DNA of 64,000 nucleotides from Agaricicola taiwanensis (lineage in GTDB: Bacteria; Pseudomonadota; Alphaproteobacteria; Rhizobiales; Methylopilaceae), in contig NZ_BMCP01000002.1 in NCBI RefSeq assembly GCF_014635245.1, positions 62,001 to 126,000 on the forward strand, written 5' to 3'. The notes under the pieces were generated by a model that made no database searches, was not told the origin of the DNA, and saw only the letters and a program-made list of their open reading frames with translations. Of the stretch, positions 8,909-19,178 are shown piece by piece. The position numbers and the translations under genes were made by a program. Position 1 is the first letter of the stretch; every line of letters starts with the position of its first letter.

Positions 8909-8976
8909 CGCGTTCGACTGACCGATTCAACGCGGCCATGAGGGCCGAGAACGACTAAAGCAGGAGATAGACGAAG

Positions 8977-9984
8977 ATGACGGTTCGGGTAGCGATCAAC
9001 GGTTTCGGGCGCATCGGGCGCAATGTTCTGCGCGCCATCGTGGAGTCGGGCCGCACCGACATTGAGGTCGTGGCCATCAACGACCTCGGCCCTGTCGAGA
9101 CAAACGCCCACCTCCTGCGGTTCGACAGCGTGCATGGCCGCTTCCCCTCCAAGGTGGAAGTGGATGGCGACAACATCGTCGTCGACGGCAAGAAGATCCG
9201 CGTGACCGCCATCAAGAACCCGGCGGAGCTTCCCCACAAGGAACTCAAGGTCGACATCGCTCTTGAGTGCACCGGCATCTTCACCTCGCGCGACAAAGCC
9301 AAGGCCCATCTCGACGCAGGCGCGAAGCGCGTGATCGTTTCCGCACCGGCCGACGGCGCTGACCTGACCGTGGTCTTCGGCGTCAACCACGACAAGCTGA
9401 CCAAGGATCATCTCGTCATCTCCAACGCCTCCTGCACCACCAACTGCCTGGCGCCCGTCGCCAAGGTGCTGCACGAAGCCGTTGGGATCGAGAAGGGCTT
9501 CATGACCACGATCCATGCCTATACCGGCGACCAGCCGACGCTCGACACCATGCACAAGGATCTCTACCGCGCCCGTGCGGCGGCCCTGAGCATGATCCCG
9601 ACCTCCACCGGCGCCGCAAAGGCCGTGGGCCTTGTGCTGCCGGAGCTGAACGGCAAGCTGGACGGCACCTCGATCCGCGTGCCGACCCCGAACGTCTCGG
9701 TCGTTGACTTCAAGTTCATCGCCAAGAAGCAGACCAGCAAGGACGAGATCAACGCGGCCATCAAGGCCGCAGCCGACGGCTCGCTCAAGGGCATCCTCGG
9801 CTACACCAACGAGCCCAACGTCTCGATCGACTTCAACCACGACGCGCATTCCTCGACCTTCGCCATGGACCAGACCAAGGTCTTGGAAGGCAACCTCGTG
9901 CGCGTCCTGTCCTGGTACGACAACGAGTGGGGCTTCTCCAACCGCATGTCGGACACTGCGGTTGCTCTTGCCAAGCTGATCTGA
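8977..9984 (+). CDS. gap: Glyceraldehyde-3-phosphate dehydrogenase, type I
   Basis: 335 residues, normal for class I GAPDH. The NAD-binding [14 protein letters not shown] start ([13 protein letters not shown]), the AINDL segment, and the catalytic [12 protein letters not shown] with Cys153 are intact. So are [13 protein letters not shown] and the C-terminal [12 protein letters not shown]. It oxidises glyceraldehyde 3-phosphate to 1,3-bisphosphoglycerate. It lies 68 bp after tkt and 6 bp before pgk, so co-transcription with pgk is very likely. Confidence 0.98.
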   Translation: MTVRVAINGFGRIGRNVLRAIVESGRTDIEVVAINDLGPVETNAHLLRFDSVHGRFPSKVEVDGDNIVVDGKKIRVTAIKNPAELPHKELKVDIALECTGIFTSRDKAKAHLDAGAKRVIVSAPADGADLTVVFGVNHDKLTKDHLVISNASCTTNCLAPVAKVLHEAVGIEKGFMTTIHAYTGDQPTLDTMHKDLYRARAAALSMIPTSTGAAKAVGLVLPELNGKLDGTSIRVPTPNVSVVDFKFIAKKQTSKDEINAAIKAAADGSLKGILGYTNEPNVSIDFNHDAHSSTFAMDQTKVLEGNLVRVLSWYDNEWGFSNRMSDTAVALAKLI

Positions 9985-9990
9985 TCCAGC

Positions 9991-11184
<1,194 letters not shown>

Positions 11185-11200
11185 GGCTGTGGTTTGTTAC

Positions 11201-11236
11201 AAAGGCGCGGTGGGCAACCTCCGCGCCTTTTTTGTT
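11201..11236 (+). terminator. Rho-independent terminator after pgk
   Basis: AAAGGCGCGG and CCGCGCCTTT form a perfect 10-bp stem with a 10-nt loop, running directly into a T-rich tail (TTTTTTTGTTTT overall). It lies 16 bp past the pgk stop and closes the tkt-gap-pgk unit. Confidence 0.9.
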
Positions 11237-11238
11237 TT

Positions 11239-11275
11239 CGTCGTGCTGGGCCTTGTGCCTAGCATCCAGGCCTTC
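11239..11275. repeat. Degenerate copy of the intergenic palindromic repeat
   Basis: The segment CGTCGTGCTGGGCCTTGTGCC followed by AGCATCCAGGCCTTC resembles the elements at 1179-1323 (CGTCATGCCCGGGCTTG, then ATCCACG-A-TTC). Matches are clearest at both ends and the central symmetry is eroded. It sits between the pgk terminator and the end of the convergent hydrolase gene. Confidence 0.45.
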
Positions 11276-12158
11276 AGCAGCGGCTGCCTCCGGGTCCATG
11301 GTTCCGCTCCAGGAAGTCACGCATCAGGGGCACCACCTCCTCAAGGTTCGTCTCCAAGAGCCAATGCCCGCCGTCGAGAAGATGCAGTTCCGCCCTTGGC
11401 AGGTCGCGCAGGTAGGCGCGGGCGGACGCCTCCGGCATATAGCCGTCCTGTGGACCCCAGACGATCAACGTCGGCGGTTGATGCTCCCGCAGATAGGCCT
11501 GGTAGCGCGGAAACCAGCCGCGGTTCTCGTCGAGGCCGGCGATGACGTCGACGGCGATGTGCCGGCGCTTCTCCGTCATCAACGACCAGTGCAGCTTCCA
11601 CAGATCGGGAGGGATGCGGGCGGCAAGCTCCGGCCGGACATCGCTGAGAAACTCGTCCTTGAATCCTTCCTCGGTCACCACATCGAAGAAGGCCGCGCGG
11701 CGCTCCGGCGTGGGATCATCCCAATAGGCTTTGATCCCATCGTACTTGGGGCCCAATACATCCTCATAGATGTCGCCGTTCTGGATGATGAGAGAGGTGA
11801 TCCGGCCGGGCGCGCGGATGGCGAGGCGCAGGCCGATCTGAGAGCCGAAATCATGCAGATAGATGGCGAAGGTTCTGATTCCGCGGGCGTCGGCAAAGCA
11901 TTGAAGAAATTCGGCAAAGCCATCGAAGTCATAGGAAAAATCATCAGGCGTATCGGTGTAACCGCTTCCTGGAAAATCCGGAGCCAGCACGTGGTAACGA
12001 TCCGCCAGACGCGGCATCAGGTTGCGGAACTCATACGACGAGCAGGGATAGCCGTGCGGCAGGAGGAGAGCGGGAGCGTCTGGTGATCCCGCCTCGCGAT
12101 AGAAAATGTTCACTCCGTCAAGCGACAGGGTGCGGTGATGAACTGCCGTGTCGGTCAT
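11274..12158 (-). CDS. Alpha/beta hydrolase, epoxide hydrolase / haloalkane dehalogenase type
   Basis: 294 residues from the ATG at 12158; an upstream ATG at 12200 in the same frame is possible. The fold is clear: oxyanion motif LLPHGYPCSSYEF, VLAPDFPGSGYT, nucleophile elbow IYLHDFGSQIG with an aspartate (Asp103) in place of serine, acid region WGPQDGYMPEA and catalytic His in DGGHWLLE. An Asp nucleophile points to epoxide hydrolase or dehalogenase chemistry rather than esterase. The substrate is unknown. The FAD oxidoreductase gene lies just upstream on the same strand. Confidence 0.87.
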   Translation of the reverse strand: MTDTAVHHRTLSLDGVNIFYREAGSPDAPALLLPHGYPCSSYEFRNLMPRLADRYHVLAPDFPGSGYTDTPDDFSYDFDGFAEFLQCFADARGIRTFAIYLHDFGSQIGLRLAIRAPGRITSLIIQNGDIYEDVLGPKYDGIKAYWDDPTPERRAAFFDVVTEEGFKDEFLSDVRPELAARIPPDLWKLHWSLMTEKRRHIAVDVIAGLDENRGWFPRYQAYLREHQPPTLIVWGPQDGYMPEASARAYLRDLPRAELHLLDGGHWLLETNLEEVVPLMRDFLERNHGPGGSRC

Positions 12159-12215
12159 GAGCGATTTCCCGCGTGTGATGCTGAGATCGAAACGGTTCAT
12201 CCCGTGGCTGGTTCA

Positions 12216-13427
12216 CTAACGGAACCGATAAAGGTCCGCATCGGGATCCTCCTGGCCGGAGAACGCCGCGCGGATAAGGTCCGCCGCGATGCGGCTGTAG
12301 GTTATGCCATTGCCGCCATAGCCGAGCGCCGCCCAGCAGTTGGCCATGCCGGGGATTTCGCCAATGAGCGGCAGGCCCGTGTCGGTTGTGCCGAAGGAGC
12401 CGGTCCAGGCATGTTCAACCTCTGTCGAGATATTTGGGAGGAGCTTGCCGAGCTTCTTGCGCAGTGTGGCAGTCTTCGCGGGCAGGAGTTGATCGCGTAT
12501 CTCGGCGTCGGAAAAGCTCTCGTCCTCGCCGCCGCAGATGATGGCCCCTTTTCGCGTGGTGCGCAGATAGAGATAGGGGTCGGATGCTTCCCAGATGAAA
12601 CATTGCTCCGGCCACAGCTTGCGCGGCTGCGGCACGGTGGCGATGGCATAGGTGGAGACGATGCGGTGGCCATCCGGCGGCATGCCCTTCGGAACTTCAT
12701 AACCGGTGGCGAAGACGAGACGCTTGCAGCGGATTTCACAGCCGCTCTTCGTCATGGCCCTGATGCCTGAGCGCTTGGCCTCCACATCCACGATCTCGAC
12801 CTTGGCCCTGATGTCGGCGCCGTGGCGGACAGCCTCGTTCAGAAACAGAGCGGCGAGCTGGCGGGGATCGGCGGCGCGGTTGTCGTAGCCGAGCAGCGCG
12901 GCCTCTCGCTTGATGTTGAAGCGGCTCTTCAGCTGGGCTCGTGTCAGGATCGTTGTCTCGATGCCGGCAAGGCGGCGTGCCTGGCCTTCCTTGATCAGCG
13001 CGTCGGCATTGAGCTCGTCGCCACTGAGATAGAGGCTGCTGCGGGGGATGAACTCGTCTCCTCCACCAAGCTCCTGCGCCTTGGCCGCGAGTGAGTGAAC
13101 TGCAAGAACGGACCTGCGCCAGGCCCTGATGGCATTCGCCATGCCGATGGACCGGGCGAGCTTGGTCAGCGGCGTGTCGATTTCATATTGGATCAGGGCC
13201 GTGCTCGCGGCGGTGGAACCCTTCAGCGGCCCGCGCCGATCGACAATCATGACCTTATGCCCATCTGCGGCAAGGGCTTCCGCGATCATTCCGCCGGAGA
13301 TCCCGGCGCCGATGATGAGGATGTCGGTTTCGACATCATGTTTGAGAGATTTTGCGGGAACGGACGGAAGCCGCTTTTCCTGCCAAATCGTTCGGCCGGT
13401 GCGCAAATCGCGTTTCTGGGTGACCAA
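12216..13427 (-). CDS. FAD-dependent oxidoreductase of the DAO family
   Basis: 403 residues from a TTG at 13427; no better start is visible upstream. The Rossmann motif ILIIGAGISGGMIAEAL is followed by VMIVDRR, binding FAD, and the C terminus carries GYGGNGITYSRIAADLI, typical of D-amino-acid or glycine oxidase-like (DadA) enzymes. These oxidise amines or secondary amino acids. The substrate is not predictable. The gene is 57 bp upstream of the Asp-nucleophile hydrolase, so the two may form an operon. Confidence 0.85.
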   Translation of the reverse strand: MVTQKRDLRTGRTIWQEKRLPSVPAKSLKHDVETDILIIGAGISGGMIAEALAADGHKVMIVDRRGPLKGSTAASTALIQYEIDTPLTKLARSIGMANAIRAWRRSVLAVHSLAAKAQELGGGDEFIPRSSLYLSGDELNADALIKEGQARRLAGIETTILTRAQLKSRFNIKREAALLGYDNRAADPRQLAALFLNEAVRHGADIRAKVEIVDVEAKRSGIRAMTKSGCEIRCKRLVFATGYEVPKGMPPDGHRIVSTYAIATVPQPRKLWPEQCFIWEASDPYLYLRTTRKGAIICGGEDESFSDAEIRDQLLPAKTATLRKKLGKLLPNISTEVEHAWTGSFGTTDTGLPLIGEIPGMANCWAALGYGGNGITYSRIAADLIRAAFSGQEDPDADLYRFR

Positions 13428-13522
13428 AGGATGGGTATCCTGCTGCGTGAGGTTACCTAACGCTGGAACCTGCGCTTTTGATCCCGCTTTGTTCGCGCCC
13501 GACTCAATGCTAGAGGTGCCTG

Positions 13523-14137
13523 ATGATCGGAAAACTTCGCGGCACCGTGGACAGCATCGGCACGGATTGGGTCATCCTCGATGTCGGCGGGGTGGGCTAT
13601 CTCGTGCATTGCCCGGCCAAGACGCTGGGAACACTGACGGCCGGCGAGGCCGCAGTGCTTGCGATCGAAACCTATGTGCGCGAGGACCAGATCCGGCTGT
13701 TCGGTTTTTCCACCGATCTCGATCGTGAGTGGTTCCGCCTGCTGCAGAGCGTCCAAGGCGTGGGTGCGAAGGTGGCGCTGGCCATCCTCGGCATCATGAA
13801 GGCGAGCGAACTTGCCAATGCCATCGCCCTGCAGGACAAGGCGGCGGTCTCGCGCGCACCGGGCGTCGGGCCGAAGGTTGCTGCGCGCATCGTCGCGGAG
13901 CTGAAGGACCGGGCGCCGGCCTTCGCGGATGTGGATGCGGGTCACCTTAAGCTGCATGACGCGCTGACCGACAGGCGTGCTCCCGCTCCGGTGGCGGATG
14001 CGGTCTCGGCCCTCGTGAACCTCGGCTATGCGCAGGTGCAGGCTTCCGCTGCCGTGTCCTCGGCCATGGCGAAGGCCGGGGAGGGTGCGACGACCGAAAC
14101 GCTCATCCGCATGGGGCTTAAGGAGTTGGCGCGGTGA
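13523..14137 (+). CDS. ruvA: Holliday junction branch migration protein RuvA
   Basis: 204 residues. The OB-fold start [26 protein letters not shown], the two helix-hairpin-helix elements ([17 protein letters not shown] and [19 protein letters not shown]) and the C-terminal RuvB-binding domain ([14 protein letters not shown]) are all intact. RuvA tetramers clamp the Holliday junction. The stop overlaps the ruvB start by 4 bp (GTGA). No GTTC-N7-GTTC LexA box was found upstream. Confidence 0.97.
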   Translation: MIGKLRGTVDSIGTDWVILDVGGVGYLVHCPAKTLGTLTAGEAAVLAIETYVREDQIRLFGFSTDLDREWFRLLQSVQGVGAKVALAILGIMKASELANAIALQDKAAVSRAPGVGPKVAARIVAELKDRAPAFADVDAGHLKLHDALTDRRAPAPVADAVSALVNLGYAQVQASAAVSSAMAKAGEGATTETLIRMGLKELAR

Positions 14138-15174
14138 GCCGCGAGCTGGTGTCTCCTGAGAAGCGCGATGAGGACACTGCCGACGCGTCCCTTCGTCCGC
14201 AGCGGCTTTCGGAATTCATCGGCCAGGCGCAGGCGCGGGCCAATCTTTCCGTCTTCATCGAGGCGGCCAAATCGCGCGGCGAGGCGCTGGACCATGTGCT
14301 GTTTGCCGGCCCCCCGGGCCTTGGCAAGACCACGCTGGCGCAGATCATGTCGCGCGAGCTTGGGGTCGGCTTTCGCGCCACCTCCGGTCCCGTAATCGCC
14401 AAGGCGGGCGACCTTGCCGCGCTTCTGACCAACCTTGAGGAGCGCGACGTCCTCTTCATCGACGAGATCCATCGCCTTAATCCGGCGGTGGAGGAAATCC
14501 TCTACCCCGCCATGGAGGATTTCCAGCTCGACCTTATCATCGGCGAGGGGCCGGCGGCGCGCTCGGTGCGGATCGATCTTGCCAAGTTCACGCTTGTTGG
14601 CGCCACCACCCGCGCGGGGCTGCTGACCACGCCGCTGCGCGACCGATTTGGTATTCCCGTTCGGCTCAACTTCTATACGGTCGAGGAGCTCGATCTCATC
14701 GTCACGCGGGGCGCGCGCGTTCTTGGCCTTGCCATGAATCCCGACGGCGCCCGTGAGATCGCCCGCCGGGCCCGTGGCACGCCGCGCATCGCTGGGCGGC
14801 TCCTGCGGCGCGTGCGCGATTTCGCCTCGGTCGCCGGGGCGGAGGTGGTGGACCGGGCCGTCGCCGACAAGGCGCTGCGGCAGCTGGAAGTGGATGACGC
14901 CGGTCTCGACGCGCTTGACCGGCGCTATATGTCTGTCATCGCGCACAACTATGGTGGCGGACCCGTCGGCGTGGAGACCATCGCGGCGGCTTTGTCCGAA
15001 CCCCGTGACGCGCTCGAAGAGATCATCGAGCCCTACCTCATCCAACAGGGGCTCATCCAGCGCACGCCGCGCGGACGCATGCTGACGATCCATGCCTTCA
15101 GACACCTCGGGCTGACGCCGCCACCTTCCCAAGGGGCGCAGATGCCGCTGTTCGACCAGGGCGGCGATGACTGA
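14134..15174 (+). CDS. ruvB: Holliday junction DNA helicase RuvB
   Basis: 346 residues, from a GTG that overlaps the ruvA stop. The AAA+ motor shows Walker [14 protein letters not shown], Walker [11 protein letters not shown], sensor [11 protein letters not shown], the arginine-finger segment PLRDRFG, and the C-terminal winged helix ending in [14 protein letters not shown]. It drives branch migration with RuvA. It overlaps ybgC by 8 bp, linking the recombination genes to the Tol-Pal cluster. Confidence 0.98.
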   Translation: MSRELVSPEKRDEDTADASLRPQRLSEFIGQAQARANLSVFIEAAKSRGEALDHVLFAGPPGLGKTTLAQIMSRELGVGFRATSGPVIAKAGDLAALLTNLEERDVLFIDEIHRLNPAVEEILYPAMEDFQLDLIIGEGPAARSVRIDLAKFTLVGATTRAGLLTTPLRDRFGIPVRLNFYTVEELDLIVTRGARVLGLAMNPDGAREIARRARGTPRIAGRLLRRVRDFASVAGAEVVDRAVADKALRQLEVDDAGLDALDRRYMSVIAHNYGGGPVGVETIAAALSEPRDALEEIIEPYLIQQGLIQRTPRGRMLTIHAFRHLGLTPPPSQGAQMPLFDQGGDD

Positions 15175-15580
15175 ACTGGCAGGCCGTACGCATGAGCTGA
15201 CCATCCGCGTCTATTGGGAAGACACCGACGCGGGCGGCATCGTTTATCACGCCAACTATCTCAACTTTATGGAGCGCGGGCGCACCGAACTCCTGCGTGA
15301 TCTCGGCTTGGGGCAGGGGGGCTTGCAGGCACGCGAAGGCATGACCTTCGTGGTGCGGCGCATGGACATCGTCTTCGATCGTCCGGCGGTGCTGGACGAC
15401 CTTCTCACCGTGGAGACATTCGTGGCCGAGATTGGCGGCGCCTCCATGACGCTGTCCCAGCGCGTTCTCAGGGATGGTGCTGTTCTCGCCAGCGCCAGTG
15501 TGATCATCGTGGCGATCGCCGAGGGCAAGCCGAGGCGTATTCCCCCTGAGGTGCGGAAGCTGTTCCTGCGGGACGGTTGA
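15167..15580 (+). CDS. ybgC: Tol-Pal-associated acyl-CoA thioesterase YbgC
   Basis: 137 residues of hotdog fold. The active-site motif [24 protein letters not shown] carries the catalytic Asp of the 4-hydroxybenzoyl-CoA thioesterase family. YbgC hydrolyses short acyl-CoA esters and associates with the Tol-Pal genes. It overlaps the ruvB end. Normally tolQ follows at once, but here an MFS gene and a serine protease gene lie in between. Confidence 0.94.
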   Translation: MTELAGRTHELTIRVYWEDTDAGGIVYHANYLNFMERGRTELLRDLGLGQGGLQAREGMTFVVRRMDIVFDRPAVLDDLLTVETFVAEIGGASMTLSQRVLRDGAVLASASVIIVAIAEGKPRRIPPEVRKLFLRDG

Positions 15581-15734
15581 TCCCGAGCGGCCATCACGTC
15601 GCAACGGATCGTGATACAGAAAGCATTGTGCTGATCTCCGCCTCGGGCATATTGCTCCCCTCTTTCCGGGCGAAGCCAGCCGGCAGTTCCGTCGACCCCT
15701 CCGCTTGCGCCGCATCACGTCTTAAGGTTTCGCC

Positions 15735-16970
15735 ATGACTTCTCAAGCCGCCGGGCCGCATCCGGGCTTAGGCTTCCGTCAATTCATCGCATTGGTTGCC
15801 TCTCTGATGGCCATCAATGCTCTGTCCATCGATATCATGCTGCCGGCGCTGCCGCAGATCGGCGACGCGCTCTCGGTCGACACCGAGAACCATCGTCAGT
15901 GGATCGTCACCGCTTATCTGCTCGGCTTTGGTGGTGCGCAGATCATCTATGGGCCGATTTCCGACCGCTATGGCCGCAAGCGGATCCTCCTGATCGGGCT
16001 CGCTGTCTTCGTTCTTGCCAGCATCGCCGCGATCTTCGCGTCGTCCTTTGAAGCCATGATCGCGGCGCGGGCGGTTCAGGGCATCGGCATCGCCGCCACA
16101 CGTGTGCTGGTCATCTCGATCGTCCGCGACTGCTACTCCGGCCGCAAGATGGCGCGCGTCATGTCGCTCGCCTTCATCGTCTTCGTCGCCGTTCCGGTGC
16201 TGGCGCCGTCCATCGGGCAGTTCGTCCTGTTGATCGCGCCCTGGCGCTGGATCTTCGTGATCCTCTCTATCGCTGGTGTCGGCATCACGCTGTGGGTCAT
16301 CGCCAAGCTGCCGGAGACGCTGCATGCGGAAAATCGTCTGCCGCTGTCCTTCGGCGGGTTGAAGTATGCCTTCATGCTTGTCGTCACCAATCGGCTGGCG
16401 GTGGGCTACATGATGGCGGTGACGATGATGATGGGCGGGCTATTCGGCTTCGTGAACTCCGCCCAGCAGATCTTCTTCACCGCGCTCGACGCCGCCGACG
16501 TCTTCACGCTTGTCTTCGCCGCCATTGCCATCTTCATGGGCGCGTCGTCGTTTCTCAATGCCAGCATCGTCGAGCGCCTCGGGTCGCGCCTCGTCTCCCA
16601 TTCGGCGCTCTTCGGCTATATCTTCTTTGGCACCGTCCACCTTTTCGTGGCGCTTCTCGGCTATGAGAACATCTGGACGTTCTGGCTGCTGCAGTCCGGC
16701 CTCATGTTCTGCTTTGGTCTGCTGGTGTCGAACTTCAATTCCATGGCCATGGAGCCGCTCGGCCATGTCGCCGGTACCGCCTCATCGGTGATGGGCTTCT
16801 TCACCACGCTGGGCGGCGCGCTGCTCGGGGCCTATGTCGGCCAGCACTTCGACGGCACGGTGGTGCCCTTTACGCTGGGCCTCACACTGTTCGGCTTCGG
16901 CGCGCTCGCCATGGTGCTGTTTGCTGAGCGGGGCAGGCTGTTTCGGGCCCATCACGCGCCGGTACACTGA
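15735..16970 (+). CDS. MFS drug-resistance transporter, Bcr/CflA type
   Basis: 411 residues with about 12 hydrophobic segments. Near the N terminus come LSIDIMLPALPQIGDAL and ISDRYGRKRILLIGLAVF (MFS motif A), then RAVQGIGIAATRVLVISIVRD. This is the pattern of Bcr/CflA proton-driven efflux pumps. It sits alone between ybgC and tolQ, 154 bp after ybgC, and is convergent with the serine protease gene. The export substrate is unknown. It looks like an insertion into an otherwise conserved operon. Confidence 0.88.
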   Translation: MTSQAAGPHPGLGFRQFIALVASLMAINALSIDIMLPALPQIGDALSVDTENHRQWIVTAYLLGFGGAQIIYGPISDRYGRKRILLIGLAVFVLASIAAIFASSFEAMIAARAVQGIGIAATRVLVISIVRDCYSGRKMARVMSLAFIVFVAVPVLAPSIGQFVLLIAPWRWIFVILSIAGVGITLWVIAKLPETLHAENRLPLSFGGLKYAFMLVVTNRLAVGYMMAVTMMMGGLFGFVNSAQQIFFTALDAADVFTLVFAAIAIFMGASSFLNASIVERLGSRLVSHSALFGYIFFGTVHLFVALLGYENIWTFWLLQSGLMFCFGLLVSNFNSMAMEPLGHVAGTASSVMGFFTTLGGALLGAYVGQHFDGTVVPFTLGLTLFGFGALAMVLFAERGRLFRAHHAPVH

Positions 16971-16987
16971 CCGGCGCCGGGCCGGTT

Positions 16988-17770
16988 CTAGCGGCCGATC
17001 CTCGCCATCATCGATCGCAAGGCGGCGGGCTCGATGAAGGCGATGGCGACACGGGTGCTGCAGCCCCTGTTTTCGCGCAGGACCGCGCCGGTCACGCCCC
17101 AGACTTCCAGTTGGCCGTCCACCAGCGAGGCAACGGGCCCGCCGCTGTCGCCGCGGCAGGCTTTCGCGCCGCCGGCCGAGCCGAGGGCGATGGTCGCGCC
17201 GCGCTGAAGCAGCGCGATGCCGCCGACCGGCGCGATGCGCAGGCCGAAGGCACCGCCGCCACCGACGCCGGCGCCAGCGATATAGGAGGAGCCGGCCTTG
17301 GCTCGCGACCGGACATCGCCGGCAACCGCGATGGGGGCTGCATCGCCGCCCAGGGGGCGGGAGAGGCGGACCAGCGCCATATCGGCGGCGATCTCGCGCT
17401 GCCGTGTCTCGGGGCTGCCGGGTTGGCGCCACCAGCCGGCGACGTGATCGGGATGAAAGACCACGCTGCGCGCCGTCACCGGTGCGCCGGGGCGGCCATC
17501 GGCCATGAAGCCGACGACGACGGTATGCTCCGGCCGTTCGGCCACCTCCAGGCAATGGCCTGCGGTCAGCACAAGGTCGGGAGCGATGAGGATGCCCGTG
17601 CAGTCGGAGACCCGGGCCTTGCCGCTGGCGAGCGGCTGGACCGACTGGATGGCGACGGTGGAACGGCGCAGGGCATGGTCGGCGCGGGCGGGATATCCGC
17701 CATCCAGCGCCTTGGCTGAACCTGCGGCCAGAAGGAAAGAAGCTGCAAAAAGAAACCAGGAACGCGGCAT
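16988..17770 (-). CDS. Secreted trypsin-like serine protease (S1 family)
   Basis: 260 residues with an N-terminal signal peptide (RSWFLFAASFLLAAGSAKA, cleavage near residue 21). The S1 triad is visible: His72 in VLTAGHCLE, Asp130 in IAADMALVRL and Ser209 in CRGDSGGPV. Cysteines sit around His72 and Ser209. The enzyme is expected to act in the periplasm or outside the cell. Small trypsin-like proteases next to tol genes are not part of the core system. It is divergent from tolQ across a CtrA-like palindrome. Confidence 0.88.
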   Translation of the reverse strand: MPRSWFLFAASFLLAAGSAKALDGGYPARADHALRRSTVAIQSVQPLASGKARVSDCTGILIAPDLVLTAGHCLEVAERPEHTVVVGFMADGRPGAPVTARSVVFHPDHVAGWWRQPGSPETRQREIAADMALVRLSRPLGGDAAPIAVAGDVRSRAKAGSSYIAGAGVGGGGAFGLRIAPVGGIALLQRGATIALGSAGGAKACRGDSGGPVASLVDGQLEVWGVTGAVLRENRGCSTRVAIAFIEPAALRSMMARIGR

Positions 17771-17787
17771 ATGGGCACCTTACAAAC

Positions 17788-17810
17788 AAGGTTAAGGCGC
17801 CCTTAACCTT
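17788..17810. promoter_or_regulatory. CtrA-type site TTAA-N7-TTAAC inside a perfect inverted repeat
   Basis: AAGGTTAAGG and CCTTAACCTT are perfect 10-bp arms separated by CGC. They contain TTAA, seven bases, then TTAAC, the full consensus for the alphaproteobacterial cell-cycle regulator CtrA, readable on both strands. The site lies 18 bp upstream of the protease start and about 190 bp upstream of tolQ, between divergent genes, so it is placed as an operator rather than a terminator. Confidence 0.6.
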
Positions 17811-18001
17811 GACGCGCGATTAAGAGATGTTGCGACTGCTCCGAACGCCGCAGTTTCAACACATTGGGAAGCGACCTAGCGCTCGCAGCCGTCATTAAGG
17901 TTTTTCGGCGCACGCGGGAAGAGGCGCGCGCCAGACATGATGGTGACCGGTGTGAGGGCAGGACCCACACGGATATGTTTTTGAACGCGGAGATCGGATA
18001 A

Positions 18002-18715
18002 ATGGAGCCCGCAGCGGTTGCTCAAACCGCGATCGGCGCAGCGAATGCGGACATGTCCCTGTGGGGGCTGTTCCTTCAAGCGCATTTCATCGTCAAGTTC
18101 GTCATGATCGGCCTGGTCATCGCATCAGTCTGGTGCTGGGCGATCATCGTCGACAAGACCATGCTGTACGCTCGCACGCGCCGGCAGATGGACCGTTTCG
18201 AAAAAGTGTTCTGGTCCGGCCAGAGCCTTGAGGAACTCTATCGCTCGCTGGCAAACCGGCCGAACACGTCCATGGCGGCTGTCTTCGTCGCGGCCATGCG
18301 CGAGTGGAAGCGCTCCTTCGAGGGCGGCGGCCGCGCCATCGGCACGCTCAATCAGCGGATCGACAAGGTGCTCGACGTGACCATCCAGCGCGAGTTGGAA
18401 CGGCTGGAGACGCGCCTCCTGGTGTTGGCGACGGTTGGTTCCGCCGGGCCCTTCATCGGCCTTTTCGGGACTGTCTGGGGCATCATGTCGAGCTTCCAGT
18501 CGATCGCGGCTTCGAAGAACACCAGCCTTGCCGTGGTGGCGCCTGGTATCGCCGAGGCGCTTTTTGCGACGGCGCTGGGCCTCCTCGCGGCCATTCCGGC
18601 GGTGATCTTTTATAACAAGTTCGCGAGTGAGGTGGCCAAACAGGGCGCGCGGCTGGAAGGCTTCGCCGATGAATTTTCCGCGATCCTGTCGCGCCAGATC
18701 GACGAGCGAGCCTGA
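18002..18715 (+). CDS. tolQ: Tol-Pal proton channel subunit TolQ
   Basis: 237 residues. There is one N-terminal membrane helix (about 20-43), a large cytoplasmic loop, and two C-terminal helices around VLATVGSAGPFIGLFGTVWGI and AEALFATALGLLAAIPAVIFYN, the MotA/TolQ/ExbB channel signature. With TolR it uses the proton gradient to energise TolA during outer-membrane constriction. It opens the tolQ-R-A-B-pal-cpoB run, with 3 bp to tolR. A possible CtrA site lies upstream. Confidence 0.97.
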   Translation: MEPAAVAQTAIGAANADMSLWGLFLQAHFIVKFVMIGLVIASVWCWAIIVDKTMLYARTRRQMDRFEKVFWSGQSLEELYRSLANRPNTSMAAVFVAAMREWKRSFEGGGRAIGTLNQRIDKVLDVTIQRELERLETRLLVLATVGSAGPFIGLFGTVWGIMSSFQSIAASKNTSLAVVAPGIAEALFATALGLLAAIPAVIFYNKFASEVAKQGARLEGFADEFSAILSRQIDERA

Positions 18716-18718
18716 CCC

Positions 18719-19174
18719 ATGGGCATGAGCGGTCCGGGCGGTGGCGGTGGAGGCGGCAGCAGGCGGCGCAGGTCGCGCCGCAGGGCCGCCGTCATGTCGG
18801 AAATCAACGTGACGCCCTTCGTGGACGTCATGCTGGTGCTGCTCATCATCTTCATGGTGGCGGCGCCCATGCTGACCGTCGGCGTTCCCATCGACCTGCC
18901 GGAAAGCCAGGCCGAAGCGCTGAACCAGGAGAAGGAGCCTCTCACGATTTCCGTGAACGGTCAGGGCGAAATCTTCCTGCAGGATACGAAGGTTACAGCC
19001 GAGGAGGTGGTTCCTCGCCTCATTGCGATCACGAATGCCGGTTACGAGGAGCGCATCTACGTTCGAGGTGATCGCAGCGTGAATTACGGACAGGTGATGC
19101 AGGTGATGGGCGCGATCTCGGGCGCGGGTTTCCGCCGTGTCGCGCTTGTGACCGAGCAGGCGCAAGGAGGCTGA
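18719..19174 (+). CDS. tolR: Tol-Pal protein TolR
   Basis: 151 residues. A Gly/Arg-rich cytoplasmic start is followed by the signature SEINVTPFVDVMLVLLIIFMV, whose Asp lies in the single membrane helix of the ExbD/TolR family. A periplasmic domain with LPESQAEAL and YEERIYVRGDRSVNYGQVM follows. TolR couples proton flow through TolQ to TolA. The Gly/Arg-rich head at residues 1-20 is longer than in enteric TolR. Confidence 0.96.
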   Translation: MGMSGPGGGGGGGSRRRRSRRRAAVMSEINVTPFVDVMLVLLIIFMVAAPMLTVGVPIDLPESQAEALNQEKEPLTISVNGQGEIFLQDTKVTAEEVVPRLIAITNAGYEERIYVRGDRSVNYGQVMQVMGAISGAGFRRVALVTEQAQGG

Positions 19175-19178
19175 TGCC

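Noticed and set aside
13428..13522. LexA (GTTC-N7-GTTC) box upstream of ruvA
   Set aside because: Only single GTTC-like pieces occur, without the second half at the right spacing. The yebC upstream region likewise lacks one.
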